The position numbers were made by a program, and so were the translations under genes. Under the pieces are notes generated by a model. The model did no database searches, was not told the DNA's origin, and worked only from the letters and a program-made list of their open reading frames with translations. Below, in pieces: positions 45,281 to 53,295 of a stretch of 64,000 nucleotides of DNA; the first letter of the stretch is position 1; every line of letters begins with the position of its first letter. The DNA is from Quadrisphaera sp. RL12-1S. GTDB lineage: Bacteria; Actinomycetota; Actinomycetes; Actinomycetales; Quadrisphaeraceae. The stretch spans positions 62,001-126,000 of the forward strand of contig NZ_JACNME010000005.1 of the NCBI RefSeq assembly GCF_014270065.1. Reading direction: 5' to 3'.

Positions 45281-46603
45281 GTGAACCGGGCGGAGCGCAG
45301 CGCCGGACGCCGAGCGCTGATCGAGGCGGAGGACTTCGCCCGCGCGCGCGCCGTCGCTGCCCTGCAGCGCGGCGACTCATTGGCCCTGGAAGACGTGGCC
45401 CTGCGCCCCAACACCGCCCTCGCCGCGGGCGTCGTGGTGGCCGCGATCGTGGCTGCGGTGGTCGGCGGGGTCGCCTTCCTCACCGATCGGCCCCCGCCGG
45501 GATGGCGGGACGACCGCACGCTCGTGGTCGACGAGGCCGACGGTGCGCGTTACGTCATCGAGGACGGCGTGCTCCACCCCGCACCGACGCTGACCAGCGC
45601 CCTGCTGGCCGGCGCAGCCCCGAAGCCCGTGCTCGTGCCCCACCAGGCCCTGGCCGGCGTCCCCGTCGGCAGCCAGCTGCCCGGGGCGGATCTGCCCGAG
45701 ACCCCGCCGGTGGTACCAGCCCGCCCCGGACCGCTGCTGGCGTGCACCGGCTTCGGCGCGAGCCCCGGTCTGGACGTCTGGACCGGCACCGTCCAGACCG
45801 CGCCGAGCGCGTCGGACGGTCTCCTCGTCAGCCCTCCGGGAACCTCGGACTGGCTCCTGGTCACCGGGGCCGCCGCCTACCCCGTCAACGCCACGGCAGC
45901 TGAGGCTCTCGGCTACTCCCCCGCTCAGGTGAGGACCGTGCCGCGGGCCTGGCTGGACCTGCTGCCCCGCGGGGTCACCCTCGCCCCGCTGACCGTTCCC
46001 TCGCCCTCGGACGGTGGCGGCGTGGAGGGCGTGGGACAGCCCGGCGACGTCGTCCAGGTGGCGGGTGGTGGCGAGCGCCTCCTCGTCCAGGGCGGCCAGC
46101 TCCACCCCTTCGTCAACACGACGAGCGCCCTCCTGGCCCCGGCCCCGGTGAGGCAGGTCAGCGGGCCGGCGCTCACCGCAGCACCGCGCGGTGCTCCGGT
46201 GGGCCTGGCGGACGCGCCCTCGACGCCGCCCCGCGTTCCGGCTCGGGAGGACGACGTCGTCGGGTGCCTCGACAGTGCGACGGACCAGCTGCAGGTGCTC
46301 AGCAGCGTCGAGGCCTCCGGCACCCAGGCGTCCCCGGCCCAGCAGGTGACCGACAGCACCGGCGCTGCGGTGAGCACGGTCTGGCACCAGGTCCCAGGGT
46401 CCGGTGTGCTCGTCGGGCCCCCGGGGTCCGCCGCGTCCACGAGCCGCGACGGGGTGTCGGTGGTGAGCGCGGGGACGGCGTACCCGGTCTCCGACGACCG
46501 CACGCTCAGCGCGCTGGGGCTGTCACGCGAGCAGGTGCTAGCGCTGCCCCGAACGTGGCTCGCGATCGCTGGGCGTGGTCCGGCGATGACGGCGAGTCGC
46601 TGA
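45281..46603 (+). CDS. eccB: Type VII secretion protein EccB
   Basis: A 440-residue protein with a basic cytoplasmic N-terminus (RAERSAGRRALIEAEDFARARAVAAL), one membrane helix (about residues 47-69) and a large outer domain made of EccB repeats: RTLVVDEADGARYVIEDGVLHPAPTLTSALLL-like first repeat, LLVTGAAAYPVNATAAEALGYS and AGTAYPVSDDRTLSALGLS repeats with paired cysteines (LLACTG and VVGCLD). It completes the EccB-C-D core in this locus. Confidence 0.9.
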   Translation: MNRAERSAGRRALIEAEDFARARAVAALQRGDSLALEDVALRPNTALAAGVVVAAIVAAVVGGVAFLTDRPPPGWRDDRTLVVDEADGARYVIEDGVLHPAPTLTSALLAGAAPKPVLVPHQALAGVPVGSQLPGADLPETPPVVPARPGPLLACTGFGASPGLDVWTGTVQTAPSASDGLLVSPPGTSDWLLVTGAAAYPVNATAAEALGYSPAQVRTVPRAWLDLLPRGVTLAPLTVPSPSDGGGVEGVGQPGDVVQVAGGGERLLVQGGQLHPFVNTTSALLAPAPVRQVSGPALTAAPRGAPVGLADAPSTPPRVPAREDDVVGCLDSATDQLQVLSSVEASGTQASPAQQVTDSTGAAVSTVWHQVPGSGVLVGPPGSAASTSRDGVSVVSAGTAYPVSDDRTLSALGLSREQVLALPRTWLAIAGRGPAMTASR

Positions 46604-46730
46604 CCAGGCTTCCTTCCAGCACATCCACAGCCGACCTTGACCATCTCTTGGTTCTCTTCGAGTCCGGTTCGTGGCAGTTTGCTCCCGCAAGATCACCAGA
46701 CGACCACGCGAGAACCGCAAGGGAGCTCCC
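46604..46730 (+). promoter_or_regulatory. Leader region of the WXG100 operon
   Basis: This 127-base gap is less GC-rich than its surroundings and contains TTGACC at 46637-46642, which could be a -35 element, but no good -10 at the right distance. AAGGGAG lies a few bases before the ATG at 46731. Probably an own promoter for the abundant small secreted proteins. Confidence 0.3.
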
Positions 46731-47054
46731 ATGGCTGGGCTGTTCGACACCTCCACCACCACCATGCGCACCACCGCCACCCGGGTGCTCAGCGACGCCG
46801 ACCTCATCCGCACCGACCTGGCCGGCCTGCTCAACAAGCTCACCGCCCTGGAAGGAGCCTGGATCGGGGACGGACGCACCGCCTTCACCGGCGCCGAGGC
46901 CCGCTACTCCGACGCCAACGCCCGCCTCAACGCCGCCCTGGATGAGATCTCCCGCCTCATCTCCGCCAACGAGGCCCGCTACACCTCCGATGACGCCTCC
47001 GCGCAGTCGGCCCTGTCCGCGGCCGGGTCCAACTTCGCCGCCCCCGGCTTCTGA
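46731..47054 (+). CDS. WXG100-family protein, copy 1
   Basis: A 107-residue helical-hairpin protein with the turn motif in the variant WIGDGRTAF (Trp at about residue 43). Helices on both sides are Ala-rich and lack cysteines and a signal peptide, as usual for ESX substrates. It should pair with the next gene's product and be exported by EccC. The ATG has a good ribosome site. Confidence 0.88.
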   Translation: MAGLFDTSTTTMRTTATRVLSDADLIRTDLAGLLNKLTALEGAWIGDGRTAFTGAEARYSDANARLNAALDEISRLISANEARYTSDDASAQSALSAAGSNFAAPGF

Positions 47055-47084
47055 ACCCCTCACTGCAGAAAGAGGATCTCTGAG

Positions 47085-47375
47085 ATGGCTGACCAGATCC
47101 GCGTGACCTTCGGCGCCCTGGACACCGCCGTCGGTGACATCGCCGCCGGCGTCGCCGCCCAGGGCACCCGCATGGATGACCTGCGCGCCGCGATCGCCCC
47201 GATGGTGGCCACCTGGGAGGGCTCCGCCCAGGCCGCCTACCAGGGCGCGCAGGCCAAGTGGGACTCCGCCTGGAACGACCTGACCAGCGCCCTGACCCAG
47301 TTCCAGACCGCCACCGACACCTCCAACCAGACCTACCAGGCCGGGGAGAACGCCAACACCGCCGCCTGGGCCTGA
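47085..47375 (+). CDS. WXG100-family protein, copy 2 (ESAT-6-like)
   Basis: A 96-residue protein with the classic WEG turn (MVATWEGSAQAAYQGAQAKWDSAW) at about residue 44 and a C-terminal tail YQAGENANTAAWA. The usual YxxxD/E export signal could be YQAGE. It is the likely heterodimer partner of the preceding protein, 30 bases away with GAAAGAGGA as ribosome site. Confidence 0.93.
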   Translation: MADQIRVTFGALDTAVGDIAAGVAAQGTRMDDLRAAIAPMVATWEGSAQAAYQGAQAKWDSAWNDLTSALTQFQTATDTSNQTYQAGENANTAAWA

Positions 47376-47399
47376 GGTCGGGCTGAGGTCGGGCTGAGG
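47372..47399. repeat. 11-base tandem repeat between small T7SS genes
   Basis: CTGAGGTCGGG occurs twice and a third time in part (CTGAGG), covering the stop codon of the ESAT-6-like gene and the ribosome site GAGGAAG of the next. Copy number changes would shift the spacing between the genes. Confidence 0.7.
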
Positions 47400-47408
47400 A
47401 AGTCACAG

Positions 47409-47753
47409 ATGGGTGCTCTGTTCGAGGTCGACCTCCCCGACCTGCACACCGGCGCTACACAGCTGGCCACCGACGCAGGCGACGTCACCCAGGCCACCAC
47501 TGGTGGTGCCGGCGCGTGCACGTCCGCCGGTTCGGCCTGCGGTGGCGGACCGCTGGCAGCGGCGTTGGCGCGCCTCGCAGGGGACACCACCTCCCGCGGC
47601 GGCACCGCCAGCAGGGACGTCGCCACCGGCGCCACCACCCTGACAGCCAACGCTGAGCGCTACGCCGCTGATGATGCTGATACCTCGGCCACCTTCGCGG
47701 CCTGGTCCCCGGGCCAGGCCGCCACCTTCACCGGCCCCGGCATCGATCGATGA
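47409..47753 (+). CDS. Small T7SS-associated (EspC/WXG-like) protein
   Basis: A 114-residue protein in the effector operon: LFEVDLPDLHTGATQLATDAGDVTQAT forms a first helix, and the second helix ends in ANAERYAADDADTSATFAAW, with a tail resembling the export signal YAADD. Two cysteines in the central Gly-rich turn (GACTSAGSACGGG) are unusual for the family. Probably a secretion partner or chaperone for the toxin encoded next. Confidence 0.7.
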   Translation: MGALFEVDLPDLHTGATQLATDAGDVTQATTGGAGACTSAGSACGGGPLAAALARLAGDTTSRGGTASRDVATGATTLTANAERYAADDADTSATFAAWSPGQAATFTGPGIDR

Positions 47754-47805
47754 CCCACCCGATGACCCGGCCGATGAGCCGATCGATCCACCGGGGAGGG
47801 GACTG

Positions 47806-49245
47806 ATGGCCACCACCGTGGCTGCCCCGACCGCTTCCGCCGCCGGGACCGCGGGGATCGCCGGTGACCCCGCCGCCCTGTACGCCGCAGCCGATGAGAT
47901 GACCGCGACCGCGAAGGACTTCTTCAACGCCGCTGATGCCATCGCCGCCCACGGCCGCACCGTCACCGCCAACTGGGTCGGAGACGCCTCCGATGCCGCA
48001 GGCCGTCACATCGCGGCGCTGGCTGCTCGCGTGCAGGTCGGCTTCGACGTGTACACCCAAGCCGCCGACGCGGTCCGCACCTACGCCCACGCCCTGTCCC
48101 TGGCCCAGGACGCCTACATCACCGCGGCAGCGCGTGCCCAAGCAGCCAGCACCGCCCTCGGCGACGCCCACCAGGCGGTGACCACAGCCGCGGCGATGCC
48201 CACCACCAACGCCACCGGCCAGATCGACCCCACCGCCCAAGCAGAGCAGTCACAAGCTGCCCACGACGCAGCCACCGCCGTCACCACCGCCAGCACCGCC
48301 CTGACCGGTGCCCAGCAGGACATGGCCACCGCCGTCGCCGACGCCGCAGCCGCAAACCAGAGCGCCGCCGAGGCCATCAACACCTGCTGCGACCAGCTGG
48401 CGGCCATGGGCGGCGAAGCGAGCACCACCACGACAGCGAGCACCGGGGGGGCAAGCACCAACGCCACCTACACCGGCGCCACCGCCCACCCGACGCCCCC
48501 GACGCCGCCCAAGCACCACGAGTCCGCCTGGGACGGCGCCATCGACTGGGCCAAGGGCGCCGAGAACTGGCTGGAAGACAACTCAGGCACCATCGCCGAC
48601 GTCCTCGGCACCGCCGCACTCATCAGCGCCTTCATCCCCGGCGTCGACCTCGCCCTCACCCCCATCCTGGGAGCACTCTCAGCAAGCGCCGGCCTCATGG
48701 CCGCCCACCACGCCTACGCCGAGGGCGACAAAGCCCAAGGCGACCAGCAGATCCTGATGGCCGGCCTCAGCATCCTCCCCGACGGCCGCATGCTCGGCGA
48801 AGGCCTCCAAGCAGTCAAGGGCCTCAAGGAAGCCGACGAGGTCGCCAACGCAGCACACGCCGTCAAGGGCGTCAGCAAAGATGATCTAGCGGCAGCTGGC
48901 CTGGACCCGGACGTGCCCACAGTTATCTTTAGCCGGTCCAGAGGCCCCAACCTCGAGAGCAATTTCAATGACGCAGTCGCGGCAGGAAGGCCCAGACGGC
49001 TCACGCGCGCCACCGCCAAGCAGGCGGACGTTAATCGGCGAAAGGCCTTGTTGGACAGGGATCGACCACGTGGCCTGTCGCTCGATGAGTACCCTTTCGC
49101 CTCTTCCGAGCAAGGCGGCGAAGGGTCATTTGTGCTGGCAGTCCCCAAGCAAGAACAGAACTACCAGGGCGGGGTTCTCTCAAGCTTCTACCGAACTCAC
49201 AACATCCAGCCGGGCGACGACTACCAGGTACACTTCGGGCCATGA
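47806..49245 (+). CDS. Polymorphic T7SS toxin with C-terminal NucA/NucB-type DNase domain
   Basis: A 479-residue effector. Residues about 20-200 are helical with a WVGD turn (Trp57), the trafficking part. About 220-370 hold a Thr/Pro linker (TPPTPPKHHE) and a hydrophobic pre-toxin region (DVLGTAALISAFIPGVDLALTPILG). Residues about 371-479 match the NucA/NucB nuclease family: RPRGLSLDEYPFASSEQGGEG, VPKQEQNYQGGVLSSFY and a closing GDDYQV. The core motif DEYPFAS contains the catalytic acidic pair. The ATG at 47806 follows GGGGAGGGG. The last 340 bases are lower in GC than the rest. The stop overlaps the immunity gene as ATGA. Confidence 0.88.
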   Translation: MATTVAAPTASAAGTAGIAGDPAALYAAADEMTATAKDFFNAADAIAAHGRTVTANWVGDASDAAGRHIAALAARVQVGFDVYTQAADAVRTYAHALSLAQDAYITAAARAQAASTALGDAHQAVTTAAAMPTTNATGQIDPTAQAEQSQAAHDAATAVTTASTALTGAQQDMATAVADAAAANQSAAEAINTCCDQLAAMGGEASTTTTASTGGASTNATYTGATAHPTPPTPPKHHESAWDGAIDWAKGAENWLEDNSGTIADVLGTAALISAFIPGVDLALTPILGALSASAGLMAAHHAYAEGDKAQGDQQILMAGLSILPDGRMLGEGLQAVKGLKEADEVANAAHAVKGVSKDDLAAAGLDPDVPTVIFSRSRGPNLESNFNDAVAAGRPRRLTRATAKQADVNRRKALLDRDRPRGLSLDEYPFASSEQGGEGSFVLAVPKQEQNYQGGVLSSFYRTHNIQPGDDYQVHFGP

Positions 49246-49817
49246 GCGACGATGCGTGGCGGTGGTGTCGAGACATCGATCAGCACCTGGAGACTTTGGG
49301 TAGACTTGAACTCATCGAGTCCCTCATGCCAGGGGTCTCGCAGGCAGAGTCTCACCGTCAGTTCATGCAGCGCAACCTGGTGAACACTGGCCAGCTCGAG
49401 CAGCTACTCAGCTGGCACAATGGCCTGAGCCCCAATTCAAGTGCCAAAATTGGCCAGATCTGCATCATGCCGGGCTTCTACCTGCTTGGACTTGGGGAAA
49501 TTATCCAAGCGCATCTCGACTTCCGGGACGACACACGATGGAACCCGGGCTGGGTCCCGTTCATGACAGACGGCGGCGGCGATTTCATGTTCATCGACAC
49601 TACACAAGCAGCGCCCCCCAGGGTTCATCGCTATCGCTCAGTGGAACTGGAGCACCCGGCAGAGTACCTGTCGATCGAAGGCATGCTGCAGACGATTTCG
49701 AAGGCCTATGAGACCGGAGTCTTCTTCCCCATAGTCGGCGGGATCGAGATGGATGATGACGAGTATGCAAGACTCGCCGCAGGAATAAATCCAGGTATCG
49801 AATGGTGGCTCACCTGA
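49242..49817 (+). CDS. SMI1/KNR4-like (SUKH) immunity protein
   Basis: A 191-residue protein directly after the DNase toxin, overlapping its stop by four bases. SUKH features: LEQLLSWHNGL near residue 60, GFYLLGLGEIIQAH, WVPFMTDGGGDFMFID near 105 and YLSIEGMLQTISKAYETG. SUKH proteins are the commonest immunity partners of nuclease toxins. Its base composition is 50-57 percent GC in the two 60-base lines counted (34 and 30 of 60), far below the neighbours, pointing to recent arrival. It should bind and block the DNase in the producing cell. Confidence 0.85.
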   Translation: MSDDAWRWCRDIDQHLETLGRLELIESLMPGVSQAESHRQFMQRNLVNTGQLEQLLSWHNGLSPNSSAKIGQICIMPGFYLLGLGEIIQAHLDFRDDTRWNPGWVPFMTDGGGDFMFIDTTQAAPPRVHRYRSVELEHPAEYLSIEGMLQTISKAYETGVFFPIVGGIEMDDDEYARLAAGINPGIEWWLT

Positions 49818-49921
49818 CAAGCAGGATCGGGGACTCCCAGTGGCAGACGAAGCGAGAGAACTGCTCCTTCCACTCGGCGGCAAATCAGTAGTCTCCTGCA
49901 GTATCGAATCCGCCATCCCGC

Positions 49922-50302
49922 TTCGATTCGGCGTACGTCGCCGACTGGTCAGACGCCCAGCAGGCTCACGCCCGCGCCCAGACACGCTGGTTCGGCGGGA
50001 TGGTCGATCACCACGTCGCCGACCGTCGTCGCCGAGTACCGCACTGACGGAGCGGGGGGCCCCAAGGCCCTGAGCGACTACATCGCCGCCCGGCAGGGCT
50101 ACGACTACGCCCAGCACGGCCGCGCCGGGCACACCCACGCCGACTTCGCGCCGGACGACGTCGTCGGCAGGTTCTGCATGCTGGGCCCGCCTGCCGCCCA
50201 GCTGGAGCGGCTGCGGAGCTCGCCGAGATGGGGTCGACCAGGTCGCCCTCTACGCCCAGCACGCCGCCGCCGACGCTGTGGTCGCGTCCGCGGGCGCTGT
50301 GA
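49922..50302 (+). pseudogene. Frameshifted 3' fragment of a luciferase-like (F420-type) oxidoreductase
   Basis: Translation in successive frames gives a continuous family match: AYVADWSDAQQAHARAQTRW and MVDHHVADR in one frame, then ALSDYIAARQGYDYAQHGR and DDVVGRFCMLGPPAAQLERL in another, then ELAEMG and DQVALYAQHAAADAVVASAGAV in further frames. These are C-terminal segments of LLM-class flavin or F420 oxidoreductases. At least two frameshifts and the missing N-terminal part show that it is dead. No other gene is seen in 49818-50310. Confidence 0.72.
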
Positions 50303-50310
50303 GACTGAGG

Positions 50311-50670
50311 TCACGGGCGAGCGTCAGCGATGGCCTTGCGCCGCCACAGCCCGAAGCGGTTGCCCGCCGGGTCGGCCACGTGAGCGAACACGATGGCGCC
50401 GTTGTCCACCCGCGGCACCACCACGCGACCGCCGTGAGCGGTCACCGCATCGAGCGCGGCGCTGACGTCAGCCACCTCCACGTAGAAGATCGCCCAGCTG
50501 CCCCCGCCGATGCCCGTCGTGTTCCACAGCCCTCCCGCAGCGCCGTTGACGGGCGCGTACCCGGCAGGTCCCGCATCGGCGACCCGCCAGCCGAACACGC
50601 CGCCGTAGAAGGCGCGGGCCGCCGCAGCGTCAGGGGTGCCGATCTCGAAGTACGTCACGAGGTTGCTCAT
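50311..50670 (-). CDS. VOC-family (glyoxalase-like) protein
   Basis: A 119-residue vicinal-oxygen-chelate protein: LVTYFEIGTPDAAAARAFYGGVFGWRV starts the first beta-alpha-beta unit, and FYVEVADVSAALDAVTAHGGRVV with HVADPAGNRFGLWRR the second. The family includes antibiotic-binding and lyase members. The substrate is unknown. Start ATG at 50670. Confidence 0.88.
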   Translation of the reverse strand: MSNLVTYFEIGTPDAAAARAFYGGVFGWRVADAGPAGYAPVNGAAGGLWNTTGIGGGSWAIFYVEVADVSAALDAVTAHGGRVVVPRVDNGAIVFAHVADPAGNRFGLWRRKAIADARP

Positions 50671-50735
50671 GGGACCACCGTCGGGTCTTCCACAGTGTGA
50701 GGGTCAAGCCCGGCTGGTCACAGGGTCGTCGGTCG

Positions 50736-51581
50736 TCACTCGATGGGGACGTTGACCTCCGTGACCCACTCGCCTGGGTCCTGCGTACGCCCCGGACCGA
50801 CCACGTAGAGGTTGAACAGCGGCCCCACCCGTCGCCGTCCGTTCGTAGCGACCCAGGCTCCCAGCGCTTCGCCGGCCAGGCCGATGGTGTCGAAGGGCCC
50901 GCGGTGCGTGGTCCAGGCCACGCGCTGCGCCGGCAGCTCCACCACCTCGAACCCCGCGGGCACGCCGCTGACCCCGTGGACGTCACGCCAGACGGCCATC
51001 TCGACGTCGTCGTCGCGGAACTCGTCGTCGTAGTAGGTGGCACCGACGAGGCTCCCCAGCGCCTCTGGTCGCACTCCCGGCGGGGGGGAGAGCAGGTCCC
51101 GCAGCTCCGCCCACAACTCGCCCTCGGCGGGGTAGCAAGCCACCGTCCGGCGCAGGCGCAGCACGCGCGCCCCAGGAAAGGTCCGCTCACCCACCTCGGC
51201 GGGACTCTCCTCCAGCGACGCCGCGAGCGACACCGCCAGCTGACGGCGAGCAGCGATCTGCGCCGCTCCAGCATCCAGCTGCGCGACGTGATCAGCGAGA
51301 CGGAGCCGCAGGACGTCGGGGGTCGCGTAGAGGGGCAGCAGCTCCGCGATGGCGGGGATGCCGCACCCGGCGTCGCGCAGCGCCCTGATCCGACCGGCCT
51401 GACGCAGCTGGTCGGGGGTGTACCGGCGGTAGCCGGTGGCCGGGTCCACCTCGGCGGGCACCAGCACGCCCCGCTCGTCGTAGTGACGCAGCATCCGCAC
51501 GCTGAGCCCCGCGTAGCGCGAGAACTCTCCGATGGCGAGCAGGGGCCGCTCGGTCCAGCGGGCAGGAGACGGGCCGGTCAT
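50736..51581 (-). CDS. MerR-family regulator with GyrI-like effector domain
   Basis: A 281-residue regulator: the MerR DNA-binding domain (LLAIGEFSRYAGLSVRMLRHYDERGVLVPAEVDPATGYRRYTPDQL, residues about 14-58), a linking coiled coil, and a C-terminal GyrI/BmrR-like drug-binding domain (VAWTTHRGPFDTIGLAGEALGAWV near 225). Its ATG overlaps the stop of the zinc-ribbon gene (ATGA). A multidrug sensor is the likeliest role. Confidence 0.9.
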   Translation of the reverse strand: MTGPSPARWTERPLLAIGEFSRYAGLSVRMLRHYDERGVLVPAEVDPATGYRRYTPDQLRQAGRIRALRDAGCGIPAIAELLPLYATPDVLRLRLADHVAQLDAGAAQIAARRQLAVSLAASLEESPAEVGERTFPGARVLRLRRTVACYPAEGELWAELRDLLSPPPGVRPEALGSLVGATYYDDEFRDDDVEMAVWRDVHGVSGVPAGFEVVELPAQRVAWTTHRGPFDTIGLAGEALGAWVATNGRRRVGPLFNLYVVGPGRTQDPGEWVTEVNVPIE

Positions 51582-52222
51582 CCGGTCAGCGATCGCCCGC
51601 ACGTCACGCAGAACCGAGCACCCCGCGCGGCCTGCGCGCCACATCCGGTGCACGAGACCACGGGGGCGAGGGAGGTGCCGCAGTCGGAGCAGAACGCCCC
51701 GCCGCTGTGGGCCTGGGCGCCGCACGCCGGGCACCGCGGCTGCGCCTGGCGGGCCAGCGGGACCTTCGGGACGAGGTCGATGGTCTCCAGGCGCTCGGCC
51801 ACCTGGCGGCGGCGAGCCTCGGCCTGCAGCTGGGCGAGCTCCTCGACCGCGTTGGGCGAGCAGCGCACGCACTGTCCGACCTGGTCGTTCCAGCACCCGT
51901 CACCGCACATCCAGTCCCCGCAGCCGCGGCACTGGTGGAACCGGGGGGCGATCTCGGCGGTCGCCGCGCGCAGCGCGTCGTCCTTGGCGGGTGAGTTGGT
52001 ACCGCGGTCCAGCAACCGGTCGGCCATGTACCCCACCTGGCTGAGGGACCCGCTGAACAGGCCTCCCAGACCGCGGGCCAGCTTCTGCCCGGTGGAGCGG
52101 AAGTCGCGCCGGAAGGCCGAGCGGTAACCGTTGCCGCAGCGCTCGCAGCGGAACTCGAACTGGTAGCCGTCCTCGTTGGACAGGTCGGTCACGTTGTCCG
52201 TGAACGGGATGTGCTCAGGCAT
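51578..52222 (-). CDS. Multi zinc-ribbon protein
   Basis: A 214-residue protein with five zinc-binding cysteine pairs or clusters: RCERCGNG near residue 26, CRGCGDWMCGDGCW near 98, CVRCSPN near 118, CPACGAQ...CSDCG near 163 and CTGCGAQ...CVTCGRS near 190. The N-terminal half (FEFRCERCGNGYRSAFRRDF) resembles proteins seen as zinc ribbon-containing double-stranded nucleic acid or chaperone-like factors, but function is unknown. AGGAG lies before the ATG. It is translationally coupled to the MerR gene. Confidence 0.75.
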   Translation of the reverse strand: MPEHIPFTDNVTDLSNEDGYQFEFRCERCGNGYRSAFRRDFRSTGQKLARGLGGLFSGSLSQVGYMADRLLDRGTNSPAKDDALRAATAEIAPRFHQCRGCGDWMCGDGCWNDQVGQCVRCSPNAVEELAQLQAEARRRQVAERLETIDLVPKVPLARQAQPRCPACGAQAHSGGAFCSDCGTSLAPVVSCTGCGAQAARGARFCVTCGRSLTG

Positions 52223-52327
52223 GACGCTCCTGCACGTCGAAGGGGGACGCCAACGGCAGACAGCAGGCTCTCAGAGATCAGTTTCCCACGGCGACGAGTT
52301 CAGCGAACCCCTCCCCGTGCAGGACGG

Positions 52328-53287
52328 CTAGGAAGTGCCCGCGAAGGTGCGCCGGTAGGCCAGCGGGGTCGTCCCCAGGCGGCTGAAGTGGTGGCGCAGC
52401 ACCGCGCCGGAGCCCCACCCCACCGCGACCGCGACCGCGTCGACCGGCAGGTCGGTGGTCTCCAGCAGCTCCTGCGCGCGCTGCAGGCGCATCCGCGCCA
52501 CCCACGCCGCCGGTGAGGTGCCGGAGGCGTCGGCGAACCGGCGCGCCAGCGTGCGCGGGGACATCCGGGCGTGCGCGGCGAGGCGCTCCACCGACAGGTC
52601 CTCGGCGAGGTGCTCCAGCGCCCACGCGTGCAGGGCGGCGAGGTCGTCGTCGGCGCACGCCTGGGCCGGGAGGACGGGGTTCGGGATGAACTGCGCCTGC
52701 CCGCCGTCGCGGTGCGGGGGCACGACCATGCGGCGGGCGACCTTCCCGACGGCGGCGGCGCCCAGCTCGCGGCGCAGCAGGTGCAGCCCGGCGTCGATGG
52801 CGGCCGCGGAACCGGCGCTGGAGATGACGGGGCCGTCGTCGACGTAGAGGACGTCGCGGTCGACCACGGCCGCCGGGAAGCGCTCTTCGAGCAGGCCGGT
52901 GTAGCGCCAGTGCGTGGTGCAGCGCAGGCCGTCCAGCAGCCCGGCGTCGCCCAGCACGAAGACGCCGCCGCAGCAGCTGAGGAACTGCGCGCCGCGCTCG
53001 TGGGCCGCGCGGAGGGCCTCGACCACCGCTGGGCTCGCCCTGGACTGCAGCGGGACGGGGGTCGTCACCACGAGGTCGGCCGTGGCGAGGCGCTCGAGGC
53101 CGTGCTCGACCCCCACGGTGAAGCCGACCGTGGTCCGCACCTGTCCCGGCACCTCGGTGGTGAGCGCGAAGTCGAAGTTGGGCACCCCGTCCGCCGCGCG
53201 GTCGAGCCCGAAGAGCTCGCAGGCGATGCCCAGCTCGAAGGGGGCCACCCCGGGCAGCACGAGGACGGCGACGTCGCGGATCGGCAC
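52328..53287 (-). CDS. GlxA-family AraC-type regulator (DJ-1/PfpI domain plus HTH)
   Basis: A 319-residue protein with an N-terminal DJ-1/PfpI domain (VAVLVLPGVAPFELGIACELFG; nucleophile region FLSCCGGVFVLGDAGLL near 103) and a C-terminal AraC double helix-turn-helix (LSVERLAAHARMSPRTLARRFADASGTSPAAWV, then VAVAVGWGSGAVLRHHFSRLGTTPLAYRRTF). Members regulate genes for nitrogen compounds or stress. A perfect palindrome lies directly upstream, suggesting autoregulation or control of the divergent genes. Confidence 0.92.
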   Translation of the reverse strand: MPIRDVAVLVLPGVAPFELGIACELFGLDRAADGVPNFDFALTTEVPGQVRTTVGFTVGVEHGLERLATADLVVTTPVPLQSRASPAVVEALRAAHERGAQFLSCCGGVFVLGDAGLLDGLRCTTHWRYTGLLEERFPAAVVDRDVLYVDDGPVISSAGSAAAIDAGLHLLRRELGAAAVGKVARRMVVPPHRDGGQAQFIPNPVLPAQACADDDLAALHAWALEHLAEDLSVERLAAHARMSPRTLARRFADASGTSPAAWVARMRLQRAQELLETTDLPVDAVAVAVGWGSGAVLRHHFSRLGTTPLAYRRTFAGTS

Positions 53288-53295
53288 TCCAGGAG

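Noticed and set aside
49840-50073. A 77-codon frame after the immunity gene as a new small protein
   Set aside because: It crosses the frameshifted oxidoreductase remnant in the wrong frame for part of its length. The family match explains the DNA better.
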